Source of the DNA: JBHHYS01 sp046757645
GTDB taxonomy: Bacteria; Acidobacteriota; Terriglobia; Acidiferrales; 2-02-FULL-67-57
NCBI GenBank assembly: GCA_046757645.1
Contig: JBHHYS010000070.1
Coordinates: forward strand, 1 to 11,920
Length of the DNA: 11,920 bases
Direction of reading: 5' to 3'
The notes beneath the pieces were generated by a model. The model was given only the letters and a program-made list of their open reading frames with translations. It did not search any database and had not been told where the DNA came from. How positions within the stretch are numbered: the first letter of the stretch is position 1; the number at the start of each line of letters is the position of its first letter. Below, piece by piece: positions 6,064-11,920 of the stretch. Position numbers and translations under genes: made by a program.

Positions 6064-6554
6064 AGCGCTTTCCGCTGCTCATCGTTGTGCTCGGCGCCAG
6101 CCTGGCGCTCAGCCTGCTGAGTCGCGCGCAACTGCCCAAGGCGGAAAGCGTCGTCCAGGTGCGCCTGGAACCCGCGCAGGTGAAAATTCAGCCCGGTGGC
6201 ACCGCCGCCTTTACCCTGGTGGCCACCGTCCGCGAGGGCTTTCACATCAACTCCCACCAGCCCTCCCTCGACTACCTCATCCCCACTCGGGTCGAGCTGC
6301 GCGAATCCCCCGGGTTTGTTCTCGAGAAGGTGGACTATCCGGCCGGAGAGCTGAAGGCGTTCAGCTTCGCCCCGGACGTAAAACTTTCCGTCTACGATGG
6401 CACGGTCAAGCTTCCCCTGCGGCTGCGCGCCCAATCCGGCGTCCCCGCGGGCACCCACACCCTGCGGCTGGCCTTTTACTTTCAAGCTTGCAACGACCGG
6501 CTCTGCCTCCGCCCCGCTCACCGCGAAGTCAGGCTCAGCGTCCGGGTGCAATAA
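6060..6554 (+). CDS. Exported DsbD N-terminal (alpha) domain-like protein
   Basis: The 164-aa product starts with a signal peptide (MKRFPLLIVVLGASLALSLL, cleavage probably near SRAQ). A beta-rich domain of the DsbD-alpha type follows: GFHINSHQP, a GELKAF segment, then LAFYFQACNDRLCLRPAHRE. The two Cys in CNDRLC correspond to the pair that DsbD-alpha uses to pass electrons to periplasmic partners. E. coli DsbD has five residues between them; here there are four. The gene starts inside the previous stop codon (ATGA, 6060-6063), so it is translationally coupled to the CcdA-TlpA fusion. Together the two genes supply all three DsbD modules in a split and reordered form. Its partner proteins are not known. 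Confidence 0.85.
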   Translation: MKRFPLLIVVLGASLALSLLSRAQLPKAESVVQVRLEPAQVKIQPGGTAAFTLVATVREGFHINSHQPSLDYLIPTRVELRESPGFVLEKVDYPAGELKAFSFAPDVKLSVYDGTVKLPLRLRAQSGVPAGTHTLRLAFYFQACNDRLCLRPAHREVRLSVRVQ

Positions 6555-6563
6555 GCCCGGGTC

Positions 6564-6567
6564 AGGA
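6564..6567 (+). promoter_or_regulatory. Ribosome binding site that fixes the DUF255 gene start
   Basis: AGGA lies six bases before the ATG at 6574. The reading frame is open further upstream, back to about 6397, but that part overlaps the DsbD-alpha gene and has no family similarity. This site and the hydrophobic anchor that follows favour 6574. Confidence 0.6.
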
Positions 6568-6573
6568 ACCTGG

Positions 6574-8871
6574 ATGGCCAGACGCCCCCACCAATCAAAA
6601 ACCTCCCGCCAGCCGGGGTACCGGCGCGTCCCCCGGGCTTTCCTGTGGGGGATGGCCTTGACGCTCGCTCTGGCCGCCACCGGCGGCTATCAGGGCTACG
6701 CCGGCGCGGTGCTGGCGGGTTCTGAGCCGCGCCCCGCCAACAAGCCCAATCGACTGCTCAACCAGGCCAGCCCCTATCTGCGCGGCGCGGCCTACCAGCC
6801 GGTGGACTGGTATCCCTTCGGTCCGGAACCCTTCGCGCGCGCCCAGAAGCTCGACCGCCCCATCTTGCTTGACATCGGCGCCGTCTGGTGCCACTGGTGC
6901 CACGTAATGGATCGGGAGAGCTACGAAAACCCGGAAATCGCCCGCTTGATCAACCAGATGTTCGTCGCCGTCAAAGTGGACCGCGACGCCCGCCCCGACA
7001 TTGACGCCCGCTACCAGCGCGCTGTGCAGGCCCTCACCGGCCAGGGCGGCTGGCCCCTGACGGCTTTCCTCACCCCCGCGGGCAAACTCTTCTTCGGCGG
7101 CACCTACTTTCCCGCGGAGACCCGCCAAGGCCGGCCGGGTCTGAAACAGCTGTTGCCCCGCGTGTTTGAGGCCTACCGAACCCAAAAGGACCGGGTGCTG
7201 GCGGTGGCGGATCAAATCAGCCAGCGCTTGCAGGCTGCTGACACCGCGTTCGCCCAACCGGGCGAAGTGACTCCTGAGTTGCGGGGGAAGCTGGTGGCCG
7301 CCCTCCGAGAGAACTTTGACCCTGAGTACGGCGGCCCGAAGCGCGCCCCCAAATTCCCTCACGGCGCCGTCATCCAACTGGCGCTTGAGCGCCACTTTGT
7401 CACCGGGGACGACCGGCTGCGGGAGGTGGCCGAGAAAACCCTCGACGGCATGGCCCGGGGCGGCCTGCGCGACTTCCTCCACGGCGGCTTCTACCGCTAC
7501 TCCACCGACCGCTTCTGGCACGTTCCTCACTTTGAAAAGATGGCCTACGTCCAGGCCGAACTCCTCGCCGCCTTCGCCCAGGGCTACCGGGCCACTGGAA
7601 AGCCCCTCTATCGAGAAGCCGCCCAGGAAATTATCGGCTACCTCACCCGGACACTGTCCGACCAGGCGCGCGGGGGTTTTTTTGCCTCGCAAGATGCCGA
7701 CGTCAGCCTCGATGACGATGGCTCCTACTACACCTGGACTGTGAAAGAGATCGAAGACCTCTTGGCCGCGGAGGAAGCCCGCGCCTTCGCAGCGCGCTTT
7801 GGGGTGACGGCTGCCCCGCAGCGCCACCCCCCTTCGACCCCGGAGCGCAATGTGCTCTACCCCGCCCAATCAATCCAGCAGCTCAGCGGGGACCTAGGGG
7901 TGACGCCCGCGCAGGCGAAGGCGCTGCTCGACCGCGCCCAGGGAAAACTGCGCGCTGCCCGCCACCGGCAAGAGGCCCCCTTCGTGGACCCGACCAAATT
8001 CATCGATTGGAACGCCCTGGTGCTCTCCGCCTACCGACAGGCCTACGAAGCCTTCGGCGACGAAAGCGTGAAAGAGTTTGCCCTGCGCACCACGGACTTT
8101 CTCCTGGCGAAGGCTTATCGCCCCGGCCAGGGGATGGTCCACACGCTTTTCGAGGGCCGCCCCCGCACGCCCGGCTTGCTGAAAGACCAGGCCTATATGA
8201 CTCTGGCTCTGTTGGATATGTTTGAGATCAGTGGGCGAGAGCGGTATCTCGACGCCGCCCGCGATCTGATGAACTACACGCTGGAGAACTTCTGGGACGC
8301 GGGGCAGGGCGGCTTTTTCGATGTGGCCCACGGCGAAGAATTCCTCGAAATCCTCCGCCAGCCCCGGAAAGAAATTCAGGATGCGCCCCTCCCCGGCGCG
8401 AACCCCGTGGCCGCGCTGGCATTGGACCGGCTTTTCTATCTGACCGGGGAGGAGCGATTCCGCAAGAAGGCGCAGGCAACCCTGGCTGCCTTCGCCGGGT
8501 CGGCGCCCCGGCTGGGAAGCTTTGCCGCCAGCTATGCCCGGGCGGCGAACTATCACCTGTCGCCTCCGCTGCGGGTGATCGTGGTGGGAGAAAAGCGGGA
8601 TGCGCGCACGCAAGCGCTCTGGCGCGCGGGGCTCGAAACCTACCGCCCGCTGAAGATGGTGCTCCTCTATGATCTGGCTGAAAAGAATCCGCCGCCGGTG
8701 CCCCCGGAGTTGCGCAAGCAGGTAGAATCGTTGAGCCGGGCGGAGGGCCCGCAGACGCTCGTGTGCGCCGGGGCGCGCTGCGCCCCGCCCACCACGGATC
8801 AAGCCCGGTTAAGGGAATTGATCCGCGGCTTCGGGCTTGCCAGCGTGCAAGCGGCCCGCCGAATTGAGTGA
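6574..8871 (+). CDS. Membrane-anchored DUF255 / thioredoxin-domain protein (YyaL/SSP411 family)
   Basis: This 765-aa protein has an N-terminal hydrophobic signal or anchor (about residues 21-50). A thioredoxin-like DUF255 domain follows, with VWCHWCHVMDRESYENPEIA (C106/C109), GGWPLTAFLTP and GGTYFPAET. The large C-terminal part is of the six-hairpin glycosidase type, showing GGFYRYSTDRFWHVPHFEKM, GGFFASQDADV and later ANPVAALALDRLFYLTGEERF. The family is widespread, and its biochemical role is not settled. Some positions I recall as conserved differ here: the usual HAHNPVDW is AAYQPVDW, and HFEKMLYDNA is HFEKMAYVQA. This suggests a distinct exported subgroup. The predicted export and its position behind two DsbD-like genes suggest that its CHWC motif works in the periplasm and is kept reduced by them. 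That link is inferred from context. Confidence 0.9.
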   Translation: MARRPHQSKTSRQPGYRRVPRAFLWGMALTLALAATGGYQGYAGAVLAGSEPRPANKPNRLLNQASPYLRGAAYQPVDWYPFGPEPFARAQKLDRPILLDIGAVWCHWCHVMDRESYENPEIARLINQMFVAVKVDRDARPDIDARYQRAVQALTGQGGWPLTAFLTPAGKLFFGGTYFPAETRQGRPGLKQLLPRVFEAYRTQKDRVLAVADQISQRLQAADTAFAQPGEVTPELRGKLVAALRENFDPEYGGPKRAPKFPHGAVIQLALERHFVTGDDRLREVAEKTLDGMARGGLRDFLHGGFYRYSTDRFWHVPHFEKMAYVQAELLAAFAQGYRATGKPLYREAAQEIIGYLTRTLSDQARGGFFASQDADVSLDDDGSYYTWTVKEIEDLLAAEEARAFAARFGVTAAPQRHPPSTPERNVLYPAQSIQQLSGDLGVTPAQAKALLDRAQGKLRAARHRQEAPFVDPTKFIDWNALVLSAYRQAYEAFGDESVKEFALRTTDFLLAKAYRPGQGMVHTLFEGRPRTPGLLKDQAYMTLALLDMFEISGRERYLDAARDLMNYTLENFWDAGQGGFFDVAHGEEFLEILRQPRKEIQDAPLPGANPVAALALDRLFYLTGEERFRKKAQATLAAFAGSAPRLGSFAASYARAANYHLSPPLRVIVVGEKRDARTQALWRAGLETYRPLKMVLLYDLAEKNPPPVPPELRKQVESLSRAEGPQTLVCAGARCAPPTTDQARLRELIRGFGLASVQAARRIE

Positions 8872-9026
8872 GGCAAACCTGACCGGGGAGGGAGAGCCAT
8901 GCGGGCCACTCTCCGCCCTGGATGTGTATATGGGGCTAACCGATCAAGGCCTGACATCCGCCCGGCTGGTCATTCACCAGCTTGACGGCGAAAATCACCA
9001 GAAAGCCGCGCAGACCCGCTGACCCC

Positions 9027-9308
9027 ATGACCATTACCATCCAAGCGGACCCGCAAGCGGAAGGCAACTTCCGCGTCACCGTGCGCGAGGGCGGCACCCA
9101 CTCCTCCCACCTGGTCACCCTCAAACCGGACTACTACCAGAAGCTGACCGGCGGAACAGTGTCGCCCGAAGAGCTGGTGCGGCGCTCATTTGAGTTTTTG
9201 CTGGCGCGGGAGCCCAAAGAGTCCATCCTGGGCGCGTTTGACCTGCCGGTTATCGCCCGCTACTTCCCCGAATACGAGCGCGAGATCAAAAAGCGCCTCG
9301 GCCGCTAG
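9027..9308 (+). CDS. Small conserved hypothetical protein
   Basis: The 93-aa product begins MTITIQADPQAEGNFRVTV and ends YFPEYEREIKKRLGR. The middle HLVTLKPDYYQKLTGG and PEELVRRSFEFLLAREP, followed by FDLPVIARYFPEYE, form a compact acidic/basic alpha-beta pattern. I recall similar unnamed short proteins from Acidobacteriota. There is no signal peptide or metal motif. The ATG at 9027 is preferred to the TTG at 8982 because homologues, as I remember them, begin near MxITI; no ribosome site is clear at either. The 155 bases before it show no gene. It lies 83 bases before the next small gene and may be transcribed with it. Confidence 0.7.
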   Translation: MTITIQADPQAEGNFRVTVREGGTHSSHLVTLKPDYYQKLTGGTVSPEELVRRSFEFLLAREPKESILGAFDLPVIARYFPEYEREIKKRLGR

Positions 9309-9381
9309 CCCAGCGCGCGCCTCAAAATCTTGAGTAGTGCAGGGCCGCGGACAGCCCTAAAATAGAGTTGAAGCCCGCGGT

Positions 9382-9385
9382 GGAG
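9382..9385 (+). promoter_or_regulatory. Ribosome binding site fixing the start at 9392
   Basis: GGAG lies six bases before the ATG at 9392 and decides it over the upstream TTG at 9368 and the later ATG codons in MPAMVPPF. Confidence 0.55.
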
Positions 9386-9391
9386 AAGAGA

Positions 9392-9763
9392 ATGGTCATC
9401 CCCAAAGCCCGGGAGATGCCGGCAATGGTGCCGCCTTTCACCGTGCGCGCCCGCCTCACCGGGGAAGAATACAAGGTGCGCTTCTCCCACCTCTGGGCGG
9501 CGATTGCCACTCGCCACAGCGACACCATTGACTGCAAGTTTCTGGTCAACGGCCGCGGGATCATCGTTGCCCTGGCCCACCCGGCCTTCGAGGAGTTTCG
9601 CCAGCGCGCCGGCCGCTCCCTCAGCGACGACGAAGCCGCCCAATTGGCCGCTGCCTACCTGCGCGAATCCCTGGAAGCCGACCGCGACACCCACCTCCCC
9701 ATCCTGTCTGTTCCCCGCCAGGAAGTTCTCCGCTGGGCCGAACAGCTCGGCCTGCTTCCCTAG
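9392..9763 (+). CDS. Small conserved hypothetical protein
   Basis: The 123-aa product reads like an alpha-beta cytosolic protein: FTVRARLTGEEYKVRFSHLW, CKFLVNGRGIIVALAHPAFEE, SDDEAAQLAAAYLRESLEAD, then LSVPRQEVLRWAEQLGLLP at the end. The middle part resembles a beta strand followed by helices. I do not recognise a named family. It follows the previous small gene in the same direction, so the two may share a transcript. It converges on the small zinc-ribbon gene at 9898-10059, with a long inverted repeat starting at its own stop codon. Confidence 0.7.
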   Translation: MVIPKAREMPAMVPPFTVRARLTGEEYKVRFSHLWAAIATRHSDTIDCKFLVNGRGIIVALAHPAFEEFRQRAGRSLSDDEAAQLAAAYLRESLEADRDTHLPILSVPRQEVLRWAEQLGLLP

Positions 9764-9874
9764 GGCCGTTCCCACCGACCCGGGCGGGGGGAATCTCCAA
9801 GAAAGTCGGAAAGAACCAGCCAGGGACGGAAACGAAAATTTTTTTCCGCGCGGCTCAATCAGCGGGAACGGTCC
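9763..9874. repeat. Long inverted repeat between convergent genes
   Basis: GGGCCGTTCCC (9763-9773) pairs along all 11 bases with GGGAACGGTCC (9864-9874), with one G-U wobble. The loop of about 90 bases contains AAAATTTTTTT (9835-9845). It fills the spacer between the plus-strand gene ending at 9763 and the minus-strand gene ending at 9898. A bidirectional transcription-end structure is the simplest reading; a small structured RNA is possible. The rest of 9764-10103 holds the small gene listed next and nothing else I can see. Confidence 0.4.
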
Positions 9875-9897
9875 TCGCCGGCGGCGGCTTTCATCAT

Positions 9898-10059
9898 CTA
9901 CGCGTCGGAGAGGTCTTCGTCGAATTCGGACGCGGCGGGTGTGGAGGGTTCGAGCTCGGCGGTGTCGAACACCTCCCCGCAATCCAGGCATTCAACATAG
10001 GTGGTGGCGTCGTCCTGGGCAATCAAGCGCGTGCGGCGATGAGTACACCTTTCGGCCAT
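9898..10059 (-). CDS. Small zinc-ribbon-like protein (53 aa)
   Basis: Read on the minus strand this gives MAERCTHRRTRLIAQDDATT, then YVECLDCGEVFDTAEL and an acidic tail ending EFDEDLSDA. C5 and H7, with C24-L-D-C27, form a likely zinc-binding C-H/CxxC arrangement. I recall very similar tiny proteins (CxHxRTRLIAxD, YVECLDCGEI) in Acidobacteriota, all without a function. The start is strongly supported by GGAGGAG (complement of 10069-10075) nine bases before the ATG. A TATAAT sits further upstream on the same strand. It lies 44 bases behind the MFS transporter gene in the same direction, so it may also be read from that gene. Confidence 0.75.
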   Translation of the reverse strand: MAERCTHRRTRLIAQDDATTYVECLDCGEVFDTAELEPSTPAASEFDEDLSDA

Positions 10060-10085
10060 GCAGGCTGGCTCCTCCACCCCCTGCG

Positions 10086-10091
10086 ATTATA
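10086..10091 (-). promoter_or_regulatory. Candidate -10 element of the small zinc-ribbon gene
   Basis: The minus strand reads TATAAT here, in the gap between the MFS gene and the small gene, with the ribosome site and start codon 11 and 27 bases downstream. No good -35 element is visible at the right spacing, so this remains tentative. Confidence 0.35.
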
Positions 10092-10103
10092 ACCACCCAC
10101 CCG

Positions 10104-11330
10104 CTAGTGGTAGTGCGCCAGGGCAGGATGGTGCAGGCCGTGGCGGCGGATCAAGTAGGCAACCACGAAAAAGCAGAGCGCCCCGACTACTTGCGCCCCC
10201 CAGGCTACGTGCATCCCGGTGAGCAGATTATGGCGATCCGCGACCCGGCCGATTATCGGAAAGGCCCAGGTGGTGGCAAAGAAATTGACGAAAAAGTAAT
10301 ACACCCCGATGGCGGTGGCGTGGGCGCGTGCCGGGGTGAGGTCGTGGATGGTGGCGGTCAGCGGCCCGTGGTACCAGGTGGCGAAAAAGCCGCCCACGAA
10401 GAAGAGGATGAGGAAAACCCCTTTGCTCGGAGTATGGAACGCCCAAAACAAGAACGGCGCCGACACCAAGAAGCCGATGCCGATAACCGCTACCCGGCCC
10501 CAGGGAAACCGCTGCGCCAGCCGGTCGGCCAGGGCGGCCCCGGCCAGCACCCCTAGGATGCCCGCCACCACCAGCGTACCCCCCAGGATCAGGCCGGCAT
10601 CCCGCAGCCGGAAGGCCTTGTACTCGTGGACGAACTTCGTGCCCCAGAAGATGTAGGAGTAGGCCGCGAAGGTGATGAACCAGCCGCCGACCAGTACCAT
10701 CACATAGGCAGGCACGCGCAAGAGCTGACGGATGGGAATGAACTTTTCCCGGCGTTCTACCGGCGGCTCGGGCAAGCGCAGGATGCTCAGCGCCAGCAGC
10801 AGGCCCGGAACAGCGACGATAAAGAACGCCGGACGCCAACCCACCCACTCCCCCAGAATGCTGCCCAGAGCGAGTCCGGCGGCGCCCCCGATGAACATCC
10901 CGAGGTCAAAGACGCCCTGGACCCGGGCGCGGATCTGCCGGGAAAAACTGCCGGTGATGGTGGCTGTGGCGGCCGGAGCATAAGCCGCTTCGCCCACCCC
11001 CACCAGCGCCCGCACGGTGAGCAGCGAGCGGAAGGAAGCGGCCAGCCCGCTCAGGAAAGTCGCCGCGCTCCAGACGATGACCCCGTAGCCGATGATTTTT
11101 TTGCGCGAGCTGCGGTCAGCCAGCACCGCGAGCGGCAGGGTGAAGAGAGAATGCACGAAGCTGAAAACTGTTCCCAGCCACGCCACTTGAAGGTGGGTGA
11201 GACCAAAATCCGCTTGGATGAGAGGCACAAGAGCAAAAATGATCTGGCGGTCAATGTAGTTGACAAAATTGATCAGCGTCAGGATCGCCAGGACGAGGAT
11301 CTGGGTGTGGGTGAAGCGCGGAATTGCCAT
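10104..11330 (-). CDS. MFS transporter, Spinster-like
   Basis: The 408-aa product is a twelve-helix major facilitator. The first helix carries NFVNYIDRQIIFALVPLIQ, followed by motif A between helices 2 and 3 as LADRSSRKKIIG. RALVGVGEAAYAPAATATI is the helix 4 signature typical of Spinster-type and related MFS members. The C-terminal half has the matching ALADRLAQRFPWGR loop. Substrate cannot be told from sequence; relatives carry organic acids, lipids or sugars. The start at 11330 (MAIPRF) is preferred to 11360 because GGGAGGG lies just before it. An incomplete, decayed paralogue lies directly upstream, showing a past tandem duplication. The small zinc-ribbon gene follows 44 bases downstream. 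Confidence 0.92.
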   Translation of the reverse strand: MAIPRFTHTQILVLAILTLINFVNYIDRQIIFALVPLIQADFGLTHLQVAWLGTVFSFVHSLFTLPLAVLADRSSRKKIIGYGVIVWSAATFLSGLAASFRSLLTVRALVGVGEAAYAPAATATITGSFSRQIRARVQGVFDLGMFIGGAAGLALGSILGEWVGWRPAFFIVAVPGLLLALSILRLPEPPVERREKFIPIRQLLRVPAYVMVLVGGWFITFAAYSYIFWGTKFVHEYKAFRLRDAGLILGGTLVVAGILGVLAGAALADRLAQRFPWGRVAVIGIGFLVSAPFLFWAFHTPSKGVFLILFFVGGFFATWYHGPLTATIHDLTPARAHATAIGVYYFFVNFFATTWAFPIIGRVADRHNLLTGMHVAWGAQVVGALCFFVVAYLIRRHGLHHPALAHYH

Positions 11331-11398
11331 CGCCCTCCCTTCAGATTCCGGCCGTGGCACTATCCCTATTTCGACGACTCCGCAGAGTGCCGATCAAA

Positions 11399-11746
11399 CT
11401 AGGTAGAGTCGAATTTGCACAGATTCAGCACGGCCCGCATCTGCAATAACGCCCGGAGGAGAGTAGCTAAATCCTGGGAAAGGTCGCCCCCGGCTGAGGG
11501 TAGCACGCTGATGACCTTTTTGCGAGCGGAGCGGCCGGCCAGCAGGCCCAGCGGCAGCCTCCCCCGCGAGTGGAGGCTGCGCACGACCGTCCCCCGCAAA
11601 CCGAGCCGGGCGGCGCTCAATTCAAAATCGGCCTTGATTAGCCAGAACAGGGGAAAGATAATCTGACCGCCGATGTAGTTGACGACGTTGTCCCGCGTCA
11701 GGACCACCAGAACCTGCGTCTGGGAGGAGTTGAAGCGCGCCACCAT
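11399..11746 (-). pseudogene. Decayed N-terminal fragment of a paralogous MFS transporter
   Basis: The translation follows the first 110 or so residues of the intact transporter beside it. RFNSSQTQVLVVLT matches RFTHTQILVLAILT, NYIGGQIIF matches NYIDRQIIF, LIKADFELS matches LIQADFGLT, and AGRSARKKVI matches ADRSSRKKII. Key residues are lost: the Asp-Arg after NYI has become Gly-Gly and the first Asp of motif A has become Gly. The hydrophobic helices are broken by charged residues, and the frame ends at TAG after LNLCKFDST. The rest of the protein is absent. It is a remnant of a tandem duplication, not a working gene. Confidence 0.8.
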
Positions 11747-11811
11747 CGTCAAAACCGGCTGCCGGGCGGCGCCCGAATGGCTCGCCCCGCCAGAAAGCTT
11801 GAGAAACTCTC

Positions 11812-11920
11812 GTGGAACGCATCTGGCTGGTTGTCTTGATCGGGCTGCTGGGCTATCTCCTCTACCTGATTTTCTCTCCCTTTCTGGTGCCGCTGGCTTG
11901 GGCCATCGTCCTCACCATTC
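11812..11920 (+). CDS. AI-2E family (PerM/YdiK-type) transporter, N-terminal part only
   Basis: From a GTG start the frame gives MERIWLVVLIGLLGYLLYLI and then FSPFLVPLAWAIVLTI, cut off by the end of the window after 36 codons. The pair of opening hydrophobic segments and the FLVPLAWAIVL motif are typical of the start of AI-2E-family permeases. These are multi-helix membrane proteins named for autoinducer-2 export, though many members move other substrates. It is divergent from the MFS remnant, with 65 bases between their starts. No strong ribosome site is visible, so a later start is possible. Confidence 0.7.
   Translation, partial: MERIWLVVLIGLLGYLLYLIFSPFLVPLAWAIVLTI

Noticed and set aside
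6595..7869. 424-codon minus-strand open frame
   Set aside because: It is antisense to the DUF255 gene, whose motifs are unmistakable; no recognisable motifs in this frame.
8837..9022. 61-codon plus-strand open frame after the DUF255 gene
   Set aside because: No ribosome site, overlap with the preceding gene's end, and no protein-like pattern I recognise.
9330..9363. Promoter TTGAGT / TAAAAT before the gene at 9392
   Set aside because: The spacing is 22 bases, too long for a standard promoter, and a small hairpin lies between.
10626..11402. 258-codon plus-strand open frame
   Set aside because: Antisense to the MFS transporter, with a low-complexity charged composition.
1..11920. CRISPR array, tRNA or rRNA genes
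   Set aside because: No regularly spaced repeats and no tRNA or rRNA sequence patterns were seen on either strand.

Overview
This is a GC-rich chromosomal fragment with short intergenic spacers and many conserved hypothetical genes. I recognise several of the protein types from Acidobacteriota (Terriglobia-like) genomes: the Cys-rich ICxxCC protein, the small C-H/CxxC protein, and the CcdA-TlpA, DsbD-alpha and DUF255 cluster. The taxonomic assignment is inference from protein style and base composition; there is no rRNA or other phylogenetic marker in the window.

Layout. Positions 47-1009 (+) encode a DedA-family membrane protein fused to a C-terminal rhodanese domain. An in-frame TGA at 851-853 sits inside the rhodanese active-site loop (C267-T-TGA-P-N-E). 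The frame continues without interruption through the rest of the rhodanese fold, and a good stem-loop starts just after the TGA. The best reading is a candidate selenoprotein. Positions 1024-2805 hold a lower-GC restriction-modification cassette: a beta-class DNA methyltransferase (1146-2057) overlapping a PmeII-like restriction endonuclease (2005-2766). The cassette is bounded by a perfect 52-bp direct repeat (1024-1075 and 2754-2805). The right copy is the 3' end of a convergent Cys-rich gene (2747-3442, -), so the cassette looks like an insertion that duplicated a long target.

Positions 3443-4878 hold a palindromic interspersed repeat (3484-3588), a conserved hypothetical gene (3690-4262, -) and a 5'-truncated remnant of a possibly thioredoxin-like gene (4393-4761, +). 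Positions 4879-8871 (+) form a thiol-redox operon: a CcdA-TlpA fusion, a DsbD-alpha-like exported protein joined by an ATGA overlap, and a membrane-anchored DUF255 (YyaL/SSP411-type) protein with a CHWC motif. Together the first two rebuild a split DsbD that could carry electrons across the membrane.

Positions 9027-9763 (+) hold two small conserved hypothetical genes. They are followed by a long inverted repeat between convergent genes and a 53-aa zinc-ribbon-like gene (9898-10059, -) too short for routine ORF lists. An intact Spinster-type MFS transporter (10104-11330, -) is followed by a decayed N-terminal remnant of a paralogue (11399-11746, -). The window ends in the first 36 codons of an AI-2E-family (PerM/YdiK) permease (11812 onward, +).

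The two most notable observations are the probable selenocysteine in the DedA-rhodanese fusion and the clean 52-bp footprint of the restriction-modification insertion directly next to it.
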